NCBI GenBank assembly: GCA_017882245.1
Contig: JADGPV010000068.1
Coordinates: 1-18,781, forward strand
Direction of reading: 5' to 3'
Length of the DNA: 18,781 bases
From: Bacteroidales bacterium
GTDB taxonomy: Bacteria; Bacteroidota; Bacteroidia; Bacteroidales; VadinHA17
Each line of letters starts with the position of its first letter. Position 1 is the stretch's first letter. The position numbers and the translations under genes are program-made. The notes under the pieces were generated by a model. It did no database searches and had not been told where the DNA came from. It saw only the letters and a program-made list of their open reading frames with translations. Positions 6,857 to 13,821 of the stretch are shown here, piece by piece.

Positions 6857-8284
6857 ATGGCGACGCGAAGAAAGTTCATACAAAATACTGTTATAGCGGG
6901 GGCGGCACTCAGCGCAGGCATTCCTGCATTCTCGTCCGTTCCTGTCAGTAAATGGGTTTCCCGCAGACCGGAAAAAAGGATGCGCAAATTTCAAAGCAAA
7001 GCAGTTGAGGAGACTATCGGGGAAATACAGGCATTTCTTGGCGATTCAGAGCTGGCATGGCTCTTCGGGAACTGCTTTCCAAATACACTTGACACAACTG
7101 TAAACTACTCTGAGAAAAACGGCGGACCCGACACTTTTGTCATCACCGGCGATATCAATGCAATGTGGCTGCGCGATTCGACAGCCCAGGTATGGCCTTA
7201 TATTTCCCTGACCGCTTCAGACAACAATCTTAAAGAGCTTATTGCCGGGGTTATCAACAGGCAGGTAAAATGCATTTTAATTGATCCTTATGCCAATGCC
7301 TTTAATGATGGTCCGGGCAAAAGTGAGTGGATGAATGACCTTACGGAAATGAAGCCGGAACTTCATGAGCGTAAATGGGAAATAGATTCGCTTTGTTATC
7401 CTGTCAGGCTTGCATATGGTTTTTGGAAAGCGACAGGGGATACATCTGTTTTTGATGCTTCATGGACTGAGGCCATGCACCTTATCATACGTACGTTCAT
7501 TCAGCAGCAGCGAAAGGAAGACCGTGGACCCTACCACTTCCAGAGAGTCACAGGATGGCAGACAGACACCGTCGCCGGAGGAGGCTATGGTAATCCCGTG
7601 AATCCCGTGGGATTAATAGTCTCAATTTTCAGGCCCTCCGATGATGCGACAATATGGCCGTTCCTGATACCGTCAAACTATTTTGCAGTCAGGTCTCTCA
7701 GGCAGATAGCTGAAATAGCTGGAGCTGTTGTCAAAGACGAAAAGCTCCGTGGTGATGCCACTTCGTTGGCAGACGAGGTTGAGGCAGCCCTTCTAAAATA
7801 CGGTACGACAGTTCACCCGCAGCATGGAGAGATCATCCCATACGAGACTGACGGATATTACAATTTCAATTTCATGGATGATGCCAATGTGCCCAGCCTG
7901 CTGGCAATGCCATATCTCGGTACGGTTAATCGCAATGATCCGCTTTACCTGCGGACAAGGGACTTTGTACTGAGCAAAAGCAATCCATATTACTTTTCCG
8001 GTATCATGGGTCACGGGGTAGGGAGTCCGCATACCGGACCAGATCGTATATGGCCCATATCAATCACAATGAGAGCGCTCACGGCAGTTAATGATTATGA
8101 TATTGTCTCTTCACTTAAGATGCTGCAGACCACTCATGCTGCAACCGGATTTATACATGAGTCGTTTATGAAAGATGATCCTACAAAATTCACGAGAAAG
8201 TGGTTTGCATGGGCAAACACCCTGTTCGGTGAGCTGGTGCTTGACACCTACCGGATCAAACCTGAACTGTTGAAAGAAATTTAA
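6857..8284 (+). CDS. GH125 exo-alpha-1,6-mannosidase, Tat-exported
   Basis: A 475-residue glycoside hydrolase of family GH125 (formerly DUF1237), which removes terminal alpha-1,6-linked mannose with inversion. The N-terminus ATRRKFIQNTVIAGAALSAG carries a twin-arginine motif (TRRKFIQ) and hydrophobic stretch, so it should be folded in the cytoplasm and exported to the periplasm. Family blocks are MWLRDSTAQVWPY (from residue 103), DPYANAFNDG, WEIDSLCYP with Asp177, GHGVGSPHTGPDRIWPISITMRAL, and HESFMKDDPTKFTRKWFAWANTLFGEL with Glu435. Asp177 and Glu435 fit the acid and base identified in characterised GH125 enzymes (general knowledge, alignment by eye). Mannose released would suit the downstream sugar kinase, SIS protein and phosphofructokinase. 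N-glycan or mannan side chains are the likely source. Confidence 0.94.
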   Translation: MATRRKFIQNTVIAGAALSAGIPAFSSVPVSKWVSRRPEKRMRKFQSKAVEETIGEIQAFLGDSELAWLFGNCFPNTLDTTVNYSEKNGGPDTFVITGDINAMWLRDSTAQVWPYISLTASDNNLKELIAGVINRQVKCILIDPYANAFNDGPGKSEWMNDLTEMKPELHERKWEIDSLCYPVRLAYGFWKATGDTSVFDASWTEAMHLIIRTFIQQQRKEDRGPYHFQRVTGWQTDTVAGGGYGNPVNPVGLIVSIFRPSDDATIWPFLIPSNYFAVRSLRQIAEIAGAVVKDEKLRGDATSLADEVEAALLKYGTTVHPQHGEIIPYETDGYYNFNFMDDANVPSLLAMPYLGTVNRNDPLYLRTRDFVLSKSNPYYFSGIMGHGVGSPHTGPDRIWPISITMRALTAVNDYDIVSSLKMLQTTHAATGFIHESFMKDDPTKFTRKWFAWANTLFGELVLDTYRIKPELLKEI

Positions 8285-8295
8285 ACTGATATAAT

Positions 8296-9249
8296 ATGAA
8301 AGACATTGTTGCCGGAGTTGATATAGGCGGAACAAACACCATTATCGGATTTGTTGATTCTGAGGGTCATATACTCGCTGAGGGCAGGCTCTCAACTCCT
8401 GATTATGCTTTTGCAGATGACTTTGTCGCTGCCCTTGATCAGAAGCTGAAAGAGATGATGGAGGGTCGTGATGATCTGAACCTCATCGGTATAGGTATTG
8501 GGGCGCCCAATGCCAATTTCAACAAGGGCACCATTGAGCTGGCTCCGAATCTGAGGTGGAAGGGAATAATTCCGATGGTTAAAATAACCGAGCAACGCAC
8601 AGGACTTAAGACACGTATCACTAATGATGCCAATGCTGCGGCGCTTGGCGAGATGATGTTCGGTGGCGGCAAAGGCATGAAGAATTTTGTCATCCTGACC
8701 CTTGGCACAGGTTTGGGCAGCGGTATTGTCGTTGACGGGGAGGTTGTTTACGGCCATACAGGCTTTGCAGGTGAACTGGGTCATATGACAGTTGTGGAGG
8801 GAGGAAGGGTATGTGGTTGCGGCCGCCGCGGCTGCCTCGAGACCTATGCCTCGGCCACCGGCCTGGTGCGGACTGTGATTTGCCTGCTCAGCGACCGCCG
8901 CGATGAAAGCGTTTTGCGTGATCTTAAAAGCAGGGATATAACCTCGCGCAGAGTGGCTGAAGCCGCGGCGGCCGGCGACATCATCGCAATGGAAGCCCTT
9001 GACCAGACTGCACGCATGATCGCTCTCGGCATTGCCAACGCTGTCATCTTCTCAAGTCCCGAGACAATATTCCTGTTTGGAGGACTGGCCAAGGCGGGTG
9101 ATGCTCTTTTCGTGCCCGTAAGAAAATATGCGGACGAACTTGTGATGCCTGTCTTCAGAGGGACTTTCAACATACTTCCATCGGGTTTGCCAGAGGCGAA
9201 TGCGGCTACACTTGGATCTTCGGCATTGATATGGAAGGAAATGAAATAA
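8296..9249 (+). CDS. ROK family sugar kinase (first copy)
   Basis: A 317-residue cytoplasmic ATP-dependent hexose kinase of the ROK family. It shows the N-terminal phosphate-binding loop VDIGGTNT (residues 8-15), the catalytic NDANAAALGE with Asp111, GTGLGSGIVVDG, the ExGH motif GELGH with His163, and the zinc site Cys173, Cys175, Cys180 in CGCGRRGCLE. There is no N-terminal DNA-binding domain, so it is a kinase, not a NagC/XylR-type repressor. It lies 11 bp after the GH125 gene and 15 bp before the phosphofructokinase. Mannose, glucose, or GlcNAc/GlcN are possible substrates; operon context favours mannose or an amino sugar but family membership alone cannot decide. A clear paralogue follows at 12379-13353. 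Confidence 0.93.
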   Translation: MKDIVAGVDIGGTNTIIGFVDSEGHILAEGRLSTPDYAFADDFVAALDQKLKEMMEGRDDLNLIGIGIGAPNANFNKGTIELAPNLRWKGIIPMVKITEQRTGLKTRITNDANAAALGEMMFGGGKGMKNFVILTLGTGLGSGIVVDGEVVYGHTGFAGELGHMTVVEGGRVCGCGRRGCLETYASATGLVRTVICLLSDRRDESVLRDLKSRDITSRRVAEAAAAGDIIAMEALDQTARMIALGIANAVIFSSPETIFLFGGLAKAGDALFVPVRKYADELVMPVFRGTFNILPSGLPEANAATLGSSALIWKEMK

Positions 9250-9264
9250 GCAATATCAAGCCTG

Positions 9265-10476
9265 ATGAATATGATCAAAGGTAATGCAGTAATAGGCCAA
9301 TCAGGAGGCCCGACATCAGTAATCAATTCCAGCCTGGCAGGGGTCATCACCGCTTCAAAATCTTCAGGCATCATTGACGGTATTTACGGCATGAACTACG
9401 GCATTGAAGGCCTGATGAATGAAGTTTTTTTTGACCTTGCAGCGCAGCCTGATGAAATAATAAAGGGATTGCGCCGCACACCCTCCTCGGCCCTGGGCTC
9501 GTCACGACACAAGGTGAAAGAGGAAGATCTTCCGAAAATACTTGCTGTTCTGAAGAAATATGATATCCGTTTCTTCTTTCTGATAGGGGGGAACGACACG
9601 ATGGATACTATCAACAAAGTGGAAGCATATTGCCGGGGTGCAGGATACAACCTCACGGGAATTGGTGTTCCAAAGACCGTTGACAATGATCTTTTCGGCA
9701 CTGATCATACTCCGGGCTTTGCCTCTGCCGCATGGTCAAATATTCTCAACGTCATGCAAGCCGGGATGCACGCGCGCGATATGAAGAAGGTTGACCAGTT
9801 TGTTGTTTACCAGACGATAGGACGTGATGCCGGATGGCTTGCAGCTTCTACAGCAATGGCCAGACGTGAGGAGGATGATGCTCCTCACCTGATCTATATG
9901 CCTGAGCATCCTTTCGTCACTGATAAGTTTCTTGTTGATGCTGACAGTTGTTTGAAACGTTACGGCTGGTTGTCGGTGGTCTGCGGCGAGGGGCTGAAGT
10001 TTCCTGATGGAACACCTGTAAGCGCCTCGGTTGTGAAGGATACCTTCAATAACACCGAATTTGGAGCCACTGGCGGAGCTAGTGTTGCAATGAACCTCCA
10101 TCGCATGTTGACCTCCGAATTCGGGCTCAGGGGAGAGTTCCAGATTACAGAATCCCTGATAATGAACGATTATGTCAGGGCTCTTCCTCTTGATCTTGAG
10201 GAAGCATACCGTTGCGGCATGGAGGCCGTCAGGCTTGCTGAAAACGGAGAAACGGGATACATGGTAAATATCATAAGGACGTCGGATGATCCATACACCG
10301 TCACCTATGGTAAAGTGCCACTGAATGATGTGGCTGTCGCTGCAAAACCGATGCCCGATGAATATTTCAATAAAGAGGATAATTTTGTCTCGGAGGCTTT
10401 CATGAAATACATGAAACCGCTCACGGGAACGCTTCCTGATTTTGCAAGGCTGAAGAAGATTATGGTAAAAAAATAA
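9265..10476 (+). CDS. 6-phosphofructokinase, probably pyrophosphate-dependent
   Basis: A 403-residue phosphofructokinase acting on fructose-6-phosphate. The N-terminus AVIGQSGGPTSVINSSLAG is the nucleotide/PPi loop. GGNDTMDT (Gly108-Gly109-Asn110-Asp111) replaces the GGDGS of ATP enzymes. PKTVDND (136-142) carries Lys137 where ATP-PFKs have Gly (PGTIDND), with Asp140 as catalytic base. Lys at that site and Asp in the GGxD motif are the established indicators of pyrophosphate use, so PPi is the probable donor, although the Asn-Asp-Thr variant is less studied than GGDDS. PPi-PFKs are reversible and save ATP. It sits in mid-operon after the ROK kinase, 11 bp before the PIG-L gene, which suggests that sugars entering here reach glycolysis at fructose-6-phosphate. 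Confidence 0.92.
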   Translation: MNMIKGNAVIGQSGGPTSVINSSLAGVITASKSSGIIDGIYGMNYGIEGLMNEVFFDLAAQPDEIIKGLRRTPSSALGSSRHKVKEEDLPKILAVLKKYDIRFFFLIGGNDTMDTINKVEAYCRGAGYNLTGIGVPKTVDNDLFGTDHTPGFASAAWSNILNVMQAGMHARDMKKVDQFVVYQTIGRDAGWLAASTAMARREEDDAPHLIYMPEHPFVTDKFLVDADSCLKRYGWLSVVCGEGLKFPDGTPVSASVVKDTFNNTEFGATGGASVAMNLHRMLTSEFGLRGEFQITESLIMNDYVRALPLDLEEAYRCGMEAVRLAENGETGYMVNIIRTSDDPYTVTYGKVPLNDVAVAAKPMPDEYFNKEDNFVSEAFMKYMKPLTGTLPDFARLKKIMVKK

Positions 10477-10487
10477 AGTCAGAAAAA

Positions 10488-11255
10488 ATGGCAACAGAAT
10501 TCAACAAGGTAGCGCTTTCCATCAATGCTCACCCTGATGATGCAGAAGCATGGAATGCAGGGGTGCTTAAGCTTTTGCATGACAAAGGATATAAAATAGT
10601 CATTGCCACAATGACCGGTGGTGATCTCGGGGGGTGTAACATGAGCATGGAAGAGACAGCACGGGTACGGTTTAATGAGGCAAAGGCTGCCGCAGCCATC
10701 CTCGATGCTGAATATTATTACCTGGGAGGCATCGACGGCTCTCTTTATGATACTTATGAGTTGCGTAAGAAGACTATCTCACTTATACGCAAAGTTCAGG
10801 CGGGCATCATTTTCACACACCTGCCCAACGACTATCACCCTGATCACCGGGCTACTGCGGCTATTGTAGAGGCTGCGGCCATGGTGTCATCGCTTGACCC
10901 GGTGCCTGTTCCTGAGAAACCACTCAAGATCACACCTCTTTTATATCACTCCTCACCGCTCACACTGAGTGATCCGCTGGGAGGTCAGCTGACCCCACCG
11001 CACTTTTTTGTCGACGTCACCAGTGCTTTGGAGACTAAAATAAAAATGCTCGGGAAGCATGTTTCACAGCTCGAGCTGATGAAGCACATGCACAAAATAG
11101 ATGATTTCTTTGGATATGTGCTTGAGGGAAACAAAAACTATGGTAGAATGGCAGGCGTTGAGTATGCCGAAGTTTACTGGCAGCATCTTGGCGGAGGCTT
11201 TCAGAAAGATCCACAGGTACAGCGTGACCTCAGCGAATTCATTGTAAAACACTAA
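10488..11255 (+). CDS. PIG-L/LmbE family N-deacetylase
   Basis: A 255-residue metal-dependent deacetylase. The first zinc motif is AHPDDAE with His15 and Asp18 as ligands and Asp17 as the likely base; the second is NDYHPDHRA with His117 (catalytic) and His120 (third ligand), by analogy with MshB. TGGDLGG and R-x-x-EAKAAAAILDAEYYYLGG are also typical. The family removes N-acetyl from GlcNAc derivatives (GlcNAc-PI, mycothiol and bacillithiol precursors, chitobiose). With a SIS sugar-phosphate protein 11 bp downstream and ROK kinases around it, the likely job is catabolic de-N-acetylation of GlcNAc, GlcNAc-6-P or a small glycan. A bacillithiol-type role is possible, but no BshA or BshC homologue is in view. 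No signal peptide is seen, so it acts in the cytoplasm. Confidence 0.88.
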   Translation: MATEFNKVALSINAHPDDAEAWNAGVLKLLHDKGYKIVIATMTGGDLGGCNMSMEETARVRFNEAKAAAAILDAEYYYLGGIDGSLYDTYELRKKTISLIRKVQAGIIFTHLPNDYHPDHRATAAIVEAAAMVSSLDPVPVPEKPLKITPLLYHSSPLTLSDPLGGQLTPPHFFVDVTSALETKIKMLGKHVSQLELMKHMHKIDDFFGYVLEGNKNYGRMAGVEYAEVYWQHLGGGFQKDPQVQRDLSEFIVKH

Positions 11256-11266
11256 AAAACAGACAT

Positions 11267-12283
11267 ATGAATCTTAAAGATAAGAAGTACAACAAATTTG
11301 CTCTTGTCCGTGAAATGATGGAAACACCCGGAATCATCAGATCGTTTGACCCGAAGGTTTCCGGGCGCTTTATTAAATCTTTCAAATCCGGGAGAGGATT
11401 ATTTCTTACAGGAGAGGGAAGCAGCAGGTTGTTCCCGGCCAAAAGAACAATTTTTGCAAACCTTAAAAAAGATTTCCTTCTGCCTGTCATTACTGAGGGT
11501 TGCACCCAGTCACTGGAGTACAACCTGAAGGACTTCGTCGTCTTCGTTGCTTCTAACTCCGGCCAGACCAAGGAGGTTATTCGCCTTGCCAGTTCGCTCA
11601 AAAAGAAAAAACACAATGCAGTATTTGGGCTGACTGCCAATCATAATACCAGGCTTGAAGAGTTCACACAGGGAACGCATGTTCTTAAATGCGGTAAGGA
11701 GGATGCTGTAGCTGCAACCAAATCAGTGATTGAACAGGGGCTCTTCTATGATTCTCTTCTCCGTAACCTGGGAAAGGAAAAGATGATCGGATTAACTAAA
11801 GCTGCCGCACAGGCAGAAGAGGTGCTGACTGCAAAGATCGACAGGAAGATAATTAACCTGATCAGCAAGGCAGACATGATCTATTTTGTTGGCCGTGACA
11901 ACGGTGTTGCAGCGGAGCTTGCCCTGAAAACAAATGAGATCACCAGGAAAAAGTCGGCATTTTACGAGGGCACATTTGCCCTTCATGGCATCGAGGAGGT
12001 AATGAATAAAAACGAGGTGCTCATCTGGGTTGAACCGTTCGATTATGACCAGGATAAATTTATGGAATGCATTGTTAAAGGTGCCGGAGTGAATGTGATC
12101 GCCATTTCAAAAAAGAAAACAATATTTCCCACAATTGTCATTCCGGATGGTGGCCAATATGCAGAATATTTACAGCTTCTCGCAGGCTGGAATGTTCTTG
12201 TTGAGACCGGCATTTCTCTGAAGATAGATCTTGACCATCCGAAGAGAGCAAGGAAAGTGGGCAATGAATACGTTCCGGAATAA
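11267..12283 (+). CDS. Double-SIS sugar-phosphate isomerase/deaminase-like protein (GlmS isomerase-half type)
   Basis: A 338-residue cytoplasmic protein with two SIS domains and no glutaminase domain. SIS1 (about residues 44-160) has GLFLTGEGSSRLF, VASNSGQTKEVIRLA (cf. SQSGET in GlmS) and AATKSVIEQ (cf. ASTKAFTTQ). SIS2 (about 203-330) has MIYFVGRDNGVAAELALKTNEI and AFYEGTFALHGIEEVM, matching the GlmS region that carries the catalytic His of the KHG motif. Such stand-alone proteins include glucosamine-6-phosphate deaminases (archaeal GlmD), AgaS-type deaminases, and phosphoglucose/phosphomannose isomerases. Following a PIG-L deacetylase, amino-sugar-phosphate deamination to fructose-6-phosphate is my first choice; mannose-6-phosphate isomerisation is the alternative because GH125 frees mannose. 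It is the last gene of the first operon. Confidence 0.85.
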   Translation: MNLKDKKYNKFALVREMMETPGIIRSFDPKVSGRFIKSFKSGRGLFLTGEGSSRLFPAKRTIFANLKKDFLLPVITEGCTQSLEYNLKDFVVFVASNSGQTKEVIRLASSLKKKKHNAVFGLTANHNTRLEEFTQGTHVLKCGKEDAVAATKSVIEQGLFYDSLLRNLGKEKMIGLTKAAAQAEEVLTAKIDRKIINLISKADMIYFVGRDNGVAAELALKTNEITRKKSAFYEGTFALHGIEEVMNKNEVLIWVEPFDYDQDKFMECIVKGAGVNVIAISKKKTIFPTIVIPDGGQYAEYLQLLAGWNVLVETGISLKIDLDHPKRARKVGNEYVPE

Positions 12284-12327
12284 TAGAGCCTGAGAGGCAA
12301 TTTACTGCCCTGACATTTATTTTCACC

Positions 12328-12357
12328 GGTTTAATCTAAACCTTATATTTACGTTTG
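12328..12357 (+). promoter_or_regulatory. Promoter with operator-like palindrome for the second ROK kinase
   Basis: TACGTTTG at 12350-12357 matches TAnnTTTG. Just upstream, GGTTTA at 12328-12333 and TAAACC at 12337-12342 form a 6-bp inverted repeat with spacer ATC, placed where a regulator would cover the promoter. The ATG at 12379 follows 21 bases after the box. The second ROK gene therefore probably has its own transcription start in addition to any read-through. Confidence 0.5.
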
Positions 12358-12378
12358 GTTTTAAAAGTAATTCTTACT

Positions 12379-13353
12379 ATGGGAAAAGAACGTGTTGTTG
12401 TCGGCATAGACATAGGAGGCACCAATACTGTCTTTGGCATTGTTGACAGAGCAGGCAAGATTCTTGCAGAAGATAACCTCACAACGACGCATTATGATGA
12501 GCCTGAAGTTTTTGTTGCAGCGTTATATGAGAAAATTCAGATCACCCAATTAAAAGCCGGGAAAGAAGTTGAGATACTGGGTTTTGGAATAGGTGCACCG
12601 ATGGGAAACATTAACAAGGGCACGATTGAGTATCCGGCTGATCTGCCGTGGAAAGGAATCATACCTTTGTCTGATATTTTTGCCAGGCACACGCCTCTGC
12701 CAATCATCGTCACCAACGATGCCAACGCTGCTGCTGTTGGTGAGATGATCTACGGCGGAGCAAAGGGGATGAAGAACTTTGTAGTCATCACTCTTGGCAC
12801 AGGGCTCGGCAGCGGGTTTGTCGTTGACGGCAAATTAGTATATGGTCACGACGGTTTTGCGGGCGAGATAGGACATACGTCGATCAGACCGGGCCAGTCA
12901 AACCGCGATTGCGGATGCGGGCGTAAAGGGTGCCTTGAAACATATGTTTCCGCTACAGGACTGAAGCGCACGGTGCTGAAGATCATGGCAGACAGGCTTG
13001 AACAAAGCGAGCTGCGCAAGCTCAGTTTTGAAGAGCTTGACTCAAAAAAGATCTATGAAGCCGCGCGACGCGGTGACCCTATAGCCCTCGAAGCTTTTGA
13101 GCACACCGGTGCGATGCTGGGATATAAGCTTGCCGACGTGGTGGCTCATACGAACCCTGAGGCTATCTTCCTCTTCGGAGGATTGGCCCTGGCAAAGGAT
13201 CTGATCTTTGAGCCGGCAAAGAAGCACATGGAAGAGAACCTGCTTTACATCTACCGTGACAAGGTCAAGCTGCTTCCCTCGGAGCTCAGCACACATAATG
13301 CTGCCGTGCTTGGAGCCAGCTCGCTTGTCTGGTCTGAGATCGGAGAAAGGTAA
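12379..13353 (+). CDS. ROK family sugar kinase (second copy)
   Basis: A 324-residue ATP-dependent sugar kinase of the ROK family when started at the ATG at 12379. A TTG at 12355 is in frame but lies inside a -7 box match and adds only residues upstream of the domain. Motifs are GIDIGGTNT (residues 9-17), catalytic Asp114 in TNDANAAAVGE, GTGLGSGFVVDG, GEIGH with His166, and zinc ligands Cys178, Cys180 and Cys185 in CGCGRKGCLE. No DNA-binding domain is present. It is strongly similar along its whole length to the ROK protein at 8296-9249 (shared GKILAE/GHILAE, NKGTIE, WKGIIP, GMKNFV, YGHxGFAGE, AIFLFGGLA/TIFLFGGLA), so the two are paralogues, perhaps for different epimers such as mannose and an amino sugar. 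The small membrane protein follows 15 bp downstream. Confidence 0.93.
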   Translation: MGKERVVVGIDIGGTNTVFGIVDRAGKILAEDNLTTTHYDEPEVFVAALYEKIQITQLKAGKEVEILGFGIGAPMGNINKGTIEYPADLPWKGIIPLSDIFARHTPLPIIVTNDANAAAVGEMIYGGAKGMKNFVVITLGTGLGSGFVVDGKLVYGHDGFAGEIGHTSIRPGQSNRDCGCGRKGCLETYVSATGLKRTVLKIMADRLEQSELRKLSFEELDSKKIYEAARRGDPIALEAFEHTGAMLGYKLADVVAHTNPEAIFLFGGLALAKDLIFEPAKKHMEENLLYIYRDKVKLLPSELSTHNAAVLGASSLVWSEIGER

Positions 13354-13368
13354 AAAGGCAGGGAGCTA

Positions 13369-13761
13369 ATGAATAATTACAGTCTACCTGAAATGATCAA
13401 TTATATCATAGGCGGCCTTCTCGTTGTCATTATCTTTTCAATTGCTTATGCCTATCTGAAGCCCCATAAGCTTCATCATTCCAGGCCCATCTCAACCTTT
13501 GCACTCAAAGCCAGCTACCTTGTTTATCTCCTGGTGACACTTCTTGTCATATATTTTGCCAGCCTCAGGGGCGGAGGCCTGAGTAATGTCTTCGACGGCC
13601 CGGAATTCTTCATCTTTCTGCTCGTACTTTTTATTCCCACAATAGGGATCTTATCCCGGAAGATCACACATTTCAACAATAAAAGAGTACGTTATAACCT
13701 GATATTCACTGCAGTAAATATCGTAATGACTGTTACGGTTCTTTTGCTTTACAGGTATTGA
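13369..13761 (+). CDS. Small four-helix membrane protein of unknown function
   Basis: A 130-residue protein with four hydrophobic segments at about residues 10-30, 47-66, 79-95 and 110-128. Basic loops (KPHKLHHSR after helix 1, SRKITHFNNKRVR after helix 3) suggest that those loops are cytoplasmic, placing both termini outside. A GGGLSNVFDGPEF loop lies between helices 2 and 3. I recognise no family. It follows the second ROK kinase by 15 bp on the same strand and precedes a new promoter, so it is probably co-transcribed with the kinase, though a link to sugar uptake is only a guess. GAGCTAATG gives a plausible start with a short purine-rich stretch (AGGCAGGGAG) upstream. Confidence 0.7.
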   Translation: MNNYSLPEMINYIIGGLLVVIIFSIAYAYLKPHKLHHSRPISTFALKASYLVYLLVTLLVIYFASLRGGGLSNVFDGPEFFIFLLVLFIPTIGILSRKITHFNNKRVRYNLIFTAVNIVMTVTVLLLYRY

Positions 13762-13785
13762 ATTCTTCAAACAGTTATAAAAGCT

Positions 13786-13793
13786 TACCTTTG
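13786..13793 (+). promoter_or_regulatory. -7 box for the acyl-CoA ligase to fucosidase run
   Basis: TACCTTTG matches TAnnTTTG and ends 28 bases before the ATG at 13822. The nearest upstream TTG (13758-13760) is about 25 bp away, longer than the normal -33 spacing, so only the -7 element is proposed. Confidence 0.5.
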
Positions 13794-13821
13794 TTTTTGA
13801 AACCAGAAAAACTCCATCGTC

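Noticed and set aside
8844..9374. 176-codon open frame on the - strand across the first ROK gene
   Set aside because: Antisense to conserved ROK sequence; low-complexity Ala/Ser/Arg-rich translation and no motif.
9736..10494. 252-codon open frame on the - strand inside the phosphofructokinase gene
   Set aside because: It is fully antisense to a gene with intact PFK motifs, has no domain that I recognise and shows Cys/His/Ser-rich composition typical of a shadow frame.
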